From the NCBI GenBank assembly GCA_001916715.1, contig MNSZ01000063.1:1-64000 (forward strand): a stretch of 64,000 bases of DNA, given 5' to 3'. Made by a program: the position numbers and the translations under genes. Shown here piece after piece: positions 35,789-44,167 of the stretch (the first letter of the stretch is position 1; each line of letters begins with the position of its first letter). The notes beneath the pieces were generated by a model. The model was not told where the DNA came from. It did not search any database and saw only the letters and a list, made by a program, of their open reading frames with translations. Source of the DNA: Firmicutes bacterium CAG:24053_14 (GTDB taxonomy: Bacteria > Bacillota > Clostridia > Oscillospirales > Oscillospiraceae).

Positions 35789-36481
35789 TTGTTTAGAGGT
35801 AAAAATTATAAAGAGAGCGCAAAGCTCATAGATAAGCAGGCCCTCTATGATCCCATGGAGGCATTCGGCCTGGTAATAAAGGCAAGCAAGGCAAAGTTCG
35901 ACGAGACCGTCGAGCTGCACGTCAAGCTCGGCGTTGACGGCCGTCACGCAGACCAGCAGGTCCGCGGCGCTATCGTCCTTCCCAACGGCACCGGCAAGAC
36001 CGTCCGCGTCCTCGTTTTCTGCAAGGACGAGCGCAAGGAAGAGGCTCTGGCAGCAGGCGCAGACTACGCAGGCGGCATGGATCTCGTTGAGAAGATCCAG
36101 AAGGAGAACTGGTTCGAGTTCGACACCGTTATCGCAAGCCCCGACATGATGGGCACCGTCGGTCGTCTCGGTAAGGTCCTCGGTCCTAAGGGACTGATGC
36201 CCTCCCCCAAGGCAGGCACCGTCACCCCCAACATCGCCCAGGCTATCAAAGAGTCCAAGGCCGGTAAGGTCGAGTACCGTCTGGATAAGACCAACATCAT
36301 CCACTGCCCCATCGGCAAGGTCTCCTTCGGTGCAGATAAGCTCTACGAGAACTACGCAGCTCTCATCGGCGCTATCATCAAGGCAAAGCCCGCAGCGGCA
36401 AAGGGCCAGTACATCAAGTCCTGCGTCACCGCTTCCACCATGGGCCCCGGCGTCAAGATCAACGCTCAGAAGCAGCTCTGA
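35789..36481 (+). CDS. rplA: 50S ribosomal protein L1
   Basis: 230 residues from a TTG with TTAGGAGG 8 bases upstream. [19 protein letters not shown] is the L1 signature. L1 binds 23S rRNA and often its own mRNA as a repressor; the 60-base rplK-rplA spacer may hold such a site. The operon ends here: rplJ and rplL, the usual next genes, do not follow. Confidence 0.96.
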   Translation: MFRGKNYKESAKLIDKQALYDPMEAFGLVIKASKAKFDETVELHVKLGVDGRHADQQVRGAIVLPNGTGKTVRVLVFCKDERKEEALAAGADYAGGMDLVEKIQKENWFEFDTVIASPDMMGTVGRLGKVLGPKGLMPSPKAGTVTPNIAQAIKESKAGKVEYRLDKTNIIHCPIGKVSFGADKLYENYAALIGAIIKAKPAAAKGQYIKSCVTASTMGPGVKINAQKQL

Positions 36482-36493
36482 TAATAAGCATTC

Positions 36494-36532
36494 AAAAAAC
36501 CGGAACGGTATCCACCGTCCCGGTTTTATTTT
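36494..36532 (+). terminator. terminator of the ribosomal operon
   Basis: AAAACCGG-ACGG pairs with CCGT-CCGGTTTT around TATCCA, followed by ATTTTT. The last T-run is also the first bases of the neighbouring intergenic repeat. Confidence 0.85.
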
Positions 36533-37368
36533 TAGTGGCGAATTGGGGCACCTACGGATACGGTTGTTGCGGTATCCCGGTTCGAGGGTGCGGAGGAAAC
36601 CGTGGCTGCCTCGCTTTTTCAGAGGCGAACCGACTCCGTCTTTTTGTTTTCATTGCAGTGTCCCGGTATCGAAACAATGGTGGAAACCGTGCGTGCCTCG
36701 CGTAACGCAAGTGCGGAGTTGAGTTTTGCACCGCACCATGTAGGGAACGGATTCATCCGTTCCGCTTGTTATGGTTTTGTCGGCAACTCCCGGTCGGGAT
36801 ACCGCAATAACCGTATCGGTATCAGCGTAAAGGCGAAAATAAAAAGTGCGCTTGCGCACACCATGATTATTCATTATTCATTATTCATCATTCATTATTC
36901 ACTATTCATTATAAAAAGCGGGCGGCCAATGGCCGCCCCTACAATTATATATTTGAGTACTGGCAAAGTCGGTACAAACGGAACGGATAAATCCGTTCCC
37001 TACGACCATGAATTTTTGTGCCGACCATACTCCGACATGCGGAACAGGCAAGCCTGTTCCCTACGAGCGACCGGTGGCCGCAGCGGAGAGCTAATAGCTT
37101 TTTTATTCAACCCCTCGGCGGCAAAGCAGCCTGCTCCCCTTGCAGGGGAGCCAATGTGGTGCGGCGCAGAATTTAACACCGCACTAATGTGTGGCGGCAG
37201 TTTCCCGGTTTCGTCGGCACCCTCGAACCGGGCGACCGCAATATGCGTATCCGTAGCAGCCCCAATGCGCCTCTGAAAAAGCGAGGCAGCCATGGTTTCC
37301 TCCGTACTCCCGAACCGGGCTACCAGAGATATATGTATCCGTAGGTGCCCCAATTCGCCACTAAAAAT
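36528..37368. repeat. 0.84-kb mosaic block of intergenic repeats
   Basis: No gene. It starts TTTTTAGTGGCGAATTG and ends CGCCACTAAAAAT. Inside are further unit ends, an AT-rich array of TTATTCA-like heptamers (36865-36915), and palindromes with different arms but CCCTAC beside them (36925-37065). The right end touches the folT stop codon. Confidence 0.85.
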
Positions 37369-37881
37369 TCAGTCTCTGAGGGAGATTATTTTATTGTACA
37401 GCGTGTCGGAGCGCTCGAGGTAAAACAGGACGAGCGTCTGCACGCAGAGCATGATGCCGAACTGCCCGAGGCGCGTCAAAAACAGGGGGCCGAGCGGCGG
37501 GCCGAACACGAGCGAGATCATCGTCGTGTTGAGGATGAGCGAAACTACAAGGCCGTTTACAAACGCGGTGAGGATGCAGCCGGAGAGCTTCAGGCGCCTG
37601 TTATAAAGCGCAGCGCCGAGGATCGCGCCGCCGATGGCGGCCGTGACGGTGAAGCCGGGGAAATACGCTCCCGTCGGGAACAGAAGCGAGCCGACAAGGT
37701 CGCCCAGTCCGGCGCAGAGCGCCGCCCAGCCGGGGCCGTAGAGCATGCCGCAGACCATCACCGCGGCAAAGCCGAGGCCGATCTTCGTCAGCGGCATGTT
37801 AAGCGCAAGAACGCGCGTGAATATTACGTCGAAGGCGATGAGCATTGCGCTTATCGCGATTTTTTTCGTGCTTATTTTCAT
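37369..37881 (-). CDS. ECF transporter S component, folate (FolT) family
   Basis: 170 residues, about six membrane helices. ISTKKIAISAMLIAFDVIFT with VLALN is the family's N-terminus, and the whole length fits FolT-like S components. It would bind folate and recruit the shared EcfAA'T energiser, which is not in the window. The ATG at 37881 follows GAGAGGTG. Confidence 0.78.
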   Translation of the reverse strand: MKISTKKIAISAMLIAFDVIFTRVLALNMPLTKIGLGFAAVMVCGMLYGPGWAALCAGLGDLVGSLLFPTGAYFPGFTVTAAIGGAILGAALYNRRLKLSGCILTAFVNGLVVSLILNTTMISLVFGPPLGPLFLTRLGQFGIMLCVQTLVLFYLERSDTLYNKIISLRD

Positions 37882-37895
37882 TGGCACCTCTCAGA

Positions 37896-38600
37896 TCAGT
37901 GTAGAAGTCCGACAGCGGCGCTGCCGGCGGAGAACACGGCGATCGCGTTGACCGACATGTGGAAGAATATGCTCGTCCAGATCGAGCCGGAGCGCTCGTA
38001 GATCCTGCACAGGACTATCGCCGCCGGGATATACTGTATCGCAAGCAGCAGATAGCTTGCGTCCCACAGCAGCACGGCGTACTGCCAGACGTGGTAAAGG
38101 CAGAACATCACGATCGACGCGGCGTAGGCCGCGACGCGGCTTTTTTGATGCAGACCGCAGAAAAGTCCGCCGCGGAAGATGCTCTCCTCGACGATGGGCG
38201 CGAGGAAAACTGTCATTGCGATGATGATGCCGCGGTCGGCGCTGAGCATGGTGCTTATGGTCTGCTCGTTGAGGTTGTCGGTGTTTATGTTCAGCTCCTT
38301 GAGCGCATACGTCGCTATCATGCCGAGCGCGATATACGCGACCCAGCCGAGCGCAAAGCTCGTCAGGCACCTGCCCGGCGCGTCAACAAGCCCGTCGAAG
38401 CTGCGGCGCAGGAACTTGCCCAAAAACAGCGCGACGAGCAGCAGGCTGAGCGCATAGTAGATAAAATTCATCTGCGATGCGCTCAAAAGGTCTGGCTTTG
38501 CCGCCATCAGCAGGCTCAGCGCGATCGGGAACACCGCCATGTGGAGCACCAAAAGTATCATCGCGCTCCAAAACTCGGATTTTTTCAGACTGTCGCGCAT
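37896..38600 (-). CDS. CPBP-family intramembrane metalloprotease
   Basis: 234 residues, about seven membrane helices. The three CPBP (Abi) motifs are present: EESIFRGG (EExxxR), MFCLYH and FFHMSVN. The family includes CAAX-type proteases and bacteriocin self-protection proteins. The gene overlaps the mutS stop by one base. Substrate unknown. Confidence 0.85.
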   Translation of the reverse strand: MRDSLKKSEFWSAMILLVLHMAVFPIALSLLMAAKPDLLSASQMNFIYYALSLLLVALFLGKFLRRSFDGLVDAPGRCLTSFALGWVAYIALGMIATYALKELNINTDNLNEQTISTMLSADRGIIIAMTVFLAPIVEESIFRGGLFCGLHQKSRVAAYAASIVMFCLYHVWQYAVLLWDASYLLLAIQYIPAAIVLCRIYERSGSIWTSIFFHMSVNAIAVFSAGSAAVGLLH

Positions 38601-41200
38601 CAGCCCCTCGCTTTCTGCTGAAGCTCGCTGAGCAGATTCAGCGCCTCGAGCGGTGTGAGTGAATTTATGTCCGTGCCGCGCAGAATGCGCCCGACCTCGT
38701 CGGTGCCTGCGTCAACAAGGCTTATCTGATCGTCCTTTTCCGGCTTTTTCGCCTTCGGCGACGCGGCATCGGCCTCGAACTGCCGGAGATAGGTCTTGGC
38801 CTTGGAAACGACCTTGTCCGGAACTCCGGCGAGCTTTGCGACCTCGATGCCGTAGCTGTCGTCGGCAGCGCCGGGCACGATCTTGCGCAGGAAAACGAGG
38901 CTGTCGCCCTGCTTTTTCGCGCTTATCGAATAGTTGTGCACGCCCTCGACGCTGCCCTCGAGCGCGGCCAGCTCGTGATAATGCGTTGCGAACATCGTCT
39001 TTGCGCCGAGCTTTTTCTTGTCCGCGCAGTATTCCAGCACCGCGCGCGCTATCGCCATGCCGTCGTAGGTCGAGGTGCCGCGGCCGATCTCGTCGAGGAT
39101 CAGCAGGCTTTGCCCCGTCGCGTGGCTGAGGATATTCGCGACCTCGCTCATCTCGAGCATGAAGGTCGATTGGCCCGACGCGAGATCGTCCGACGCGCCG
39201 ATGCGCGTGAACACGCGGTCAACGACGCCGATGACGGCGCTTTTTGCCGGAACAAAGGAGCCTATCTGCGCCATGAGCGTTATGAGCGCGGTCTGGCGCA
39301 TGTAGGTGCTCTTACCGGCCATGTTCGGCCCGGTGACGATGGCGACGCGGTTGCCCTCGCAGTTTAGCTGCGTGTCGTTCGGAACAAAGGCAATGTCGCT
39401 GAGCGTCTGCTCGACGACGGGGTGCCGCCCCTCGCGGATGATAAGCTCGCCCGAGGCGTCCACCTCCGGCATGCAGTAGTCGTTGCGCACGGCGACCTCG
39501 GCAAAGGCGCACAGAACGTCAAGCTGCGCTATCGCCTCGGCGGTTGCCTGGACCTTCGCGACCTGCTCGGCTATCGTACTGCACAGGTCCATGAAAAAGT
39601 CGTATTCCAGCTGCTTTATCTTGTCCGAAGCGGTCAGGAGCGTCGTTTCAAGCTCCTTCAGCTCCGGGGTGAAGTAGCGCTCGTTTGAAACAAGCGTCTG
39701 CTTGCGTATGTAGTTATCGGGGATCTTGACATCGCCTGCGGATTTCGGCACGTCGATGTAGTAGCCGAACACCTTGTTGTAGCCGATCTTGAGCTTTTTG
39801 ATGCCGGTGCGGATGCGCTCCTTGGCCTCAAGCTCCGCGACTGCCTGCGCGCCGTTATCGCGGATGTTGCGCAGGTGATCGACCTGGTCGGAGTAGCCGG
39901 GCTTGAGTATGCCGCCCTCGCGCACGGAAAACGGGGGATCGTCGCAGATCGCCCAGCTTATGCGCATGTGTATCTCCTCAAGCGTGTCAAGCTCGGATAT
40001 CGAGCGCAGAAGCGCGCTTTTGAAGGGCTTTAAAAGCTCAGCTATCCTCGGCAGCGCCGCCGCGCAGTCACGCAGAACGATAAGGTCGCGGCCGTTTGCC
40101 GTTCCGTAAACTATGCGGCCGATAAGCCGCTGCATGTCGCCCATGCCGCGCAGAGTGTCGATAAGCTCGCCGCGCGCGACGTTGTCCTTGAAAAGCTCGT
40201 CCACGGCGCTGAGCCTGCGCTTTATGGCGATGGGGCTAAGAAGCGGCCGCTCGATCCACGCGCGCAGCTCGCGTCCGCCCATCGGCGTTTTCGTCTTGTC
40301 CAGCACCCACAGGAGCGAGCCGCGCTTTTCGCCCGTGCGCAGCGATTCCGTCAGCTCCAGCGAGCGGCGCGTCGCCCAGTCAAGCTCCATGTATCTTCCG
40401 CCGGTGAACAGGTCGATGCGGCGGATGTGCGCCATGTCGGTTTTCTGCGTTTCGCTGATATACCGCAAAAGCGCGCCGGCAGCCGACACTGCCGCCGGTG
40501 CGTCGCCAAGCCCGGCCTCGTCGATCGAGGAAAGGCCGAACTGCTCGCACACGCGCGCAGCGCAGGACATGTATTCGTAATCGTCGCCGCCCATTTCGAG
40601 CAGGCAGCCGAGCTTTTTCTGCGCAAAGTCGGGAATGGTCTTTGTCTCGGCCGCGCCCTTGTTCATGATAAGCTCGCGCGGCGCGAAGCGGCCAAGCTCG
40701 TTGAGAACGTGGCTCAGGTTATCGCCCTCGAACGCCGCGACGCAGAACTCGCCCGTCGAGATATCGCAGAACGCCGCCGCGCACTTGCCCGATTCGTAGT
40801 ACACCGCGCCCAGGTAGTTGCTCTTGCCCTCCTCGAGCATCGAAGCGTCCGTCACCGTGCCGGGTGTGATTATCCTTATAACGTCGCGCTTGACAAGGCC
40901 CTTGGCCGTCGCCGGGTCCTCTATCTGCTCGCAGATGGCGACCTTGTAGCCCTTGGCGATCAGCCGCGCTATATACGTCTGACAGCTGTGATACGGCACG
41001 CCGCACATCGGCGTGCGCTGCTCGGGGTCGGCGACCGACCTGTCGCGCGTGGTCAGCGCAAGGTCAAGCTCACGCGAGGCAACACGTGCGTCCTCGTCGA
41101 ACATCTCGTAAAAATCCCCGAGGCGGAAAAACAGCAGACAGTCGCTGTATTGCGACTTGATCTGCTGATATTGCATTTTCATCGGTGTAAGCTCTGCCAT
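38600..41200 (-). CDS. mutS: DNA mismatch repair protein MutS
   Basis: 866 residues, the usual length. The mismatch-binding N-terminus has LLFFRLGDFYEMFDEDA (the Phe-x-Glu reading motif as FYE). The ATPase has GPNMAGKSTYMRQ at about 620-632 and LLILDEIGRGTSTYDG. MutL is encoded 3 kb away on the opposite strand. The ATG follows directly after a repeat end. The only ribosome site, AGGAG, is 24 bases upstream with an AGCGC/GCGCT hairpin between. Confidence 0.97.
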   Translation of the reverse strand: MAELTPMKMQYQQIKSQYSDCLLFFRLGDFYEMFDEDARVASRELDLALTTRDRSVADPEQRTPMCGVPYHSCQTYIARLIAKGYKVAICEQIEDPATAKGLVKRDVIRIITPGTVTDASMLEEGKSNYLGAVYYESGKCAAAFCDISTGEFCVAAFEGDNLSHVLNELGRFAPRELIMNKGAAETKTIPDFAQKKLGCLLEMGGDDYEYMSCAARVCEQFGLSSIDEAGLGDAPAAVSAAGALLRYISETQKTDMAHIRRIDLFTGGRYMELDWATRRSLELTESLRTGEKRGSLLWVLDKTKTPMGGRELRAWIERPLLSPIAIKRRLSAVDELFKDNVARGELIDTLRGMGDMQRLIGRIVYGTANGRDLIVLRDCAAALPRIAELLKPFKSALLRSISELDTLEEIHMRISWAICDDPPFSVREGGILKPGYSDQVDHLRNIRDNGAQAVAELEAKERIRTGIKKLKIGYNKVFGYYIDVPKSAGDVKIPDNYIRKQTLVSNERYFTPELKELETTLLTASDKIKQLEYDFFMDLCSTIAEQVAKVQATAEAIAQLDVLCAFAEVAVRNDYCMPEVDASGELIIREGRHPVVEQTLSDIAFVPNDTQLNCEGNRVAIVTGPNMAGKSTYMRQTALITLMAQIGSFVPAKSAVIGVVDRVFTRIGASDDLASGQSTFMLEMSEVANILSHATGQSLLILDEIGRGTSTYDGMAIARAVLEYCADKKKLGAKTMFATHYHELAALEGSVEGVHNYSISAKKQGDSLVFLRKIVPGAADDSYGIEVAKLAGVPDKVVSKAKTYLRQFEADAASPKAKKPEKDDQISLVDAGTDEVGRILRGTDINSLTPLEALNLLSELQQKARG

Positions 41201-41855
41201 TTTTTCAGTAGCGCTTTAGCGCTTCTCCTATACATTTTTTGCGTGAACCCGGTGTCGAAGCTGCGGTGGAAACCGTGCTTTCTCGCACCCCGGAAGATTG
41301 TGCTATATTGGTGCAAAATATCGTCTGCACCCTTTTGCCTTCCCCTGCGTAGCTTGAGGGGAAGACATTTAGAGGCGCCTTACTGCTCCTACGGATACGT
41401 CTATTGCGGTAGCCCGGTTCGGAACATTGGCATAAACCATATTGTTTCGCACACCATAAGGCAACGCAACCGTAGGGGCGATCATTGATCGCCCGTTTGC
41501 CACGGTTTTGCCAGCACCCACCGGTCGTGCTGACGCAGTATGTGTATCGGCAATTATTCACTATTAATTATTCATCATTCATTATTCATTGGGGCGGTCA
41601 TGGACCGTCCCTTTTGCCTTCCCCTGCGTAGCTTGAGGGGAAGGTGTCACCTTGGTGACGGATGAGGTGTTATTAAATCTGCGGCGTTAGCCGCAACATT
41701 TTTGAATCGGGCGATCAATGATCGCCCCTACGGGTGCGGCAGAAAATTCAGCAACGCACTTGCGTTACGCGAAACGTCACGGTTTTGCACGCACCCTCGA
41801 CACCGGGCAACCGCAATATGCGTATCCGTAGCTGCGTCAAAGCGCCTCCGAAAAC
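41201..41855. repeat. 0.65-kb mosaic block between mutS and a 171-aa gene
   Basis: No gene. It starts at the mutS ATG and runs into the stop of the next leftward gene. It contains several unit ends (41201-41280, 41355-41440, 41790-41855), GGGGCGATCATTGATCGCCC-type palindromes, TTATTCA-like heptamers (41560-41600) and two CTTCCCCTGCG hairpins. Confidence 0.85.
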
Positions 41856-42352
41856 TGGGGAGGGAGGAATTTTTTCAGCTCTTCGACGGTGTTATCGGCG
41901 TCGGAGAAATAGAAAACTCCCTTTTCGACAAACTCGGGGAACTCCTTTTTCTCCTTCTCGCTCAGCTCGTGGTCGGAGACATAGCACCACCACGACCAGC
42001 GCGTTTTGATCCTGCCGCAGCAGACCGCATCGTCCCAGTTAAGGCGATACTCGACGCTGTCCGCGCCGCCGGTGCGGAAGATGATGCCCTGCTCGGTGAA
42101 CGAGACGTTTGCAAGGCCGAAGTTAGTCTCGGAAATGAACTTTGCGGCAAACAGCCAGATCACCGAAAGCGCGGCGGCGATGACGGCAATGCCGCGCACG
42201 CCCTCAAGCGCCGGAACGAAAAAGCTAAGCACCGTGACGATAAGGCCAAGCGGCAGCAGCACAAGCCCGGCATAGAAAAAGCCTTTCATTATGTTCGAGG
42301 GGAAGCGCAGCGTCTGCGTGACGCGGAATCTTTTGAGCTTTTCGCTTTTCAT
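41837..42352 (-). CDS. membrane protein with two helices, hypothetical
   Basis: 171 residues. Two hydrophobic segments (about 22-45 and 52-70) are followed by a soluble domain with WSWWCYVSDHEL and FYFSDADNTVEELKKFL, somewhat like YcxB/PH-like membrane proteins. The last residues SEAL and the TGA come from the neighbouring repeat end. It ends 2 bases after the miaB stop region and is probably cotranscribed with miaB. Function unknown. Confidence 0.65.
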   Translation of the reverse strand: MKSEKLKRFRVTQTLRFPSNIMKGFFYAGLVLLPLGLIVTVLSFFVPALEGVRGIAVIAAALSVIWLFAAKFISETNFGLANVSFTEQGIIFRTGGADSVEYRLNWDDAVCCGRIKTRWSWWCYVSDHELSEKEKKEFPEFVEKGVFYFSDADNTVEELKKFLPPQFSEAL

Positions 42353-42353
42353 T

Positions 42354-43769
42354 TTATTCTCCGTCCTTTCCGTACAGCGCCCAGGTGTTGCCCGAGGTGA
42401 TCTTTACGTCAATAAACTGCCCTATCAGCGACTTATCGCCTGCAAGATGCACAAGGCGGCCGCCGTTTGTTCGCGATGAGAGGTTGTACTCGTCCTTGCC
42501 GGTCTCGCCGTCAACGAGGACGCGCACGGTTTTGCCGATATACTCGGCGTGCTTTTCGGCGGAAACTCGGTTTGCCGCCTCCAGCAGCCTGTCAAACCTG
42601 CGCTGCTTATCCTCGCGCGTGGCCGCGTCCGGCATGCTCGCCGCCGGGGTGCCGACGCGCTTTGAGTAGATAAAGGTGAACATCGCGTCGTATCTCACCT
42701 CGTCGCAGAGCTTTATCGTGTCCTCAAACTCCTCGTCCGTCTCGCCGGGGAAGCCGACGATGATATCGGTGGTTATGACGAGGTCGGGCATATAGCTGCG
42801 CGCAAGCTTCACCTGCGCAAGATATTTCTCGGCGGTGTAGTTTCGGTTCATGGCCTTGAGCACGCGGTCGTTGCCCGACTGCACGGGCAGGTGCAGCTGA
42901 TGCGCGCACTTTTCGCACTCGGCCATCGTTTTGAACAGCTTCTCCGTTGCGTCCTTGGGGTGGCTTGTCATGAAGCGGATGAGAAACTCGCCGGGGATGT
43001 CGTTTATCATGCGGATGAGGTCTGCAAAATCAACGCCCAGCCCGAGATCCTTGCCGTAGGAGTTGACGTTCTGCCCGAGCAGTGTAATGTCCTTGCAGCC
43101 GGACTCGACAAGCTCGCGTGCCTCGGCGACGATATCCTCCGGGCGGCGTGATCTTTCACGGCCGCGGACGTAGGGAACGACGCAGTAGGTGCAGAAATTG
43201 TTGCAGCCGTACATGATCGAAAGCCAGGCCTTAACGCTGCTGTCGCGCTTTAGGGGCATGCCCTCGGCGACATAGCCGTCGCTTTTCTCGGCGGCGAAAA
43301 CGCGCTTGTGGCTCGTCATGGTTTTCAGCAGCAGCTCCGGGAAGCGCCACAGCTCGTGCGGCCCGAAAACGAGATCGACCACGGGGTAGGACTTCTTTAT
43401 CTTCTCGACCATGTGCTCCTGCTGCACCATGCAGCCGCACACGGCGATTATCTGGCCGGGGCGCTGCTTTTTGCTGTGGTTAAGCTGCCCGACATTGCCG
43501 AGAACGCGCATCTCCGCGTGCTCGCGCACGGCGCAGGTGTTCACGACGATGACGTCGGCCTCGAACTCGTCCTGCGTGAAGCCGTAGCCCATCTCGGCGA
43601 GGTAGCCGCGCAGCTTCTCGCTGTCGGCCTCGTTCTGCTGGCAGCCGTAGGTATCGACCATTGCGAGCGGCCGGTTTTTCTGCGAAACGAAGCTATCGTA
43701 TATCTCGCGGCAGATATCCTCCTGCCGGCGGATGGCTTCAATGCTTATCTCTTTTCTTTCGTATGCCAT
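42354..43769 (-). CDS. miaB: tRNA-2-methylthio-N6-dimethylallyladenosine synthase
   Basis: 471 residues. It has an N-terminal MTTase domain (TYGCQQNEADSE with cluster cysteines), the radical SAM motif CNNFCTYC, and a C-terminal TRAM domain. The ATG at 43769 is preferred to 43802. It methylthiolates A37 in tRNAs already modified by MiaA, which is encoded 2.3 kb away in the mutL operon. Confidence 0.95.
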   Translation of the reverse strand: MAYERKEISIEAIRRQEDICREIYDSFVSQKNRPLAMVDTYGCQQNEADSEKLRGYLAEMGYGFTQDEFEADVIVVNTCAVREHAEMRVLGNVGQLNHSKKQRPGQIIAVCGCMVQQEHMVEKIKKSYPVVDLVFGPHELWRFPELLLKTMTSHKRVFAAEKSDGYVAEGMPLKRDSSVKAWLSIMYGCNNFCTYCVVPYVRGRERSRRPEDIVAEARELVESGCKDITLLGQNVNSYGKDLGLGVDFADLIRMINDIPGEFLIRFMTSHPKDATEKLFKTMAECEKCAHQLHLPVQSGNDRVLKAMNRNYTAEKYLAQVKLARSYMPDLVITTDIIVGFPGETDEEFEDTIKLCDEVRYDAMFTFIYSKRVGTPAASMPDAATREDKQRRFDRLLEAANRVSAEKHAEYIGKTVRVLVDGETGKDEYNLSSRTNGGRLVHLAGDKSLIGQFIDVKITSGNTWALYGKDGE

Positions 43770-43804
43770 TTTTCTTTTCCCTTGCAAACAATAAAAGTAC
43801 ACAG

Positions 43805-43838
43805 CGTGTCAAAAAAGTCTTTGACTTTTTTGCACGCT
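43805..43838. terminator. long hairpin upstream of miaB
   Basis: CAAAAAAGTC and GACTTTTTTG pair around TTT, and the outer GCGTG/ACGC extends the stem. It can act in either direction. A second short palindrome GTGAAAAC-AG-GTTTTCAC lies at 43859-43876. Confidence 0.65.
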
Positions 43839-43876
43839 TCAAAAACGCCACATTTTTTGTGAAAACAGGTTTTCAC

Positions 43877-44167
43877 GAAAAATCTCGCTACGCTCGTCAT
43901 GGCTATTAATCCAATTTCGAGTGGGGCCTTTTTCTCGCTGCGGCTCGGTCACGTCGCGGCTCTGACATGCCCCCGGCATGTCATTCACTACCGCGCCGCC
44001 GCTTCGCTACCCCTCGAGCTCCCCTGCTGCTCTATTATCTTTCTTTTGCAGCATAGTTTTTCGACAAACTGAGTACATTATATATTAACATAAATTCAGT
44101 GGAATTTTCAACACAATTAATGTATAATGAGTTAATTAACAAAGATGAGCAAAGACGAGGTTAGCCC
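43877..44167. other. non-coding stretch with mutL promoter candidate
   Basis: GC-rich sequence to about 44040, then AT-rich sequence with TATAAT at 44123-44128 ahead of mutL. No good -35 box is seen. I see no gene. Confidence 0.45.

Noticed and set aside
36602..37276. Open frame of 224 codons through the repeat block after rplA
   Set aside because: It consists of repeat units and palindromes only; the same peptide fragments appear in several frames and blocks, so it is not a gene.
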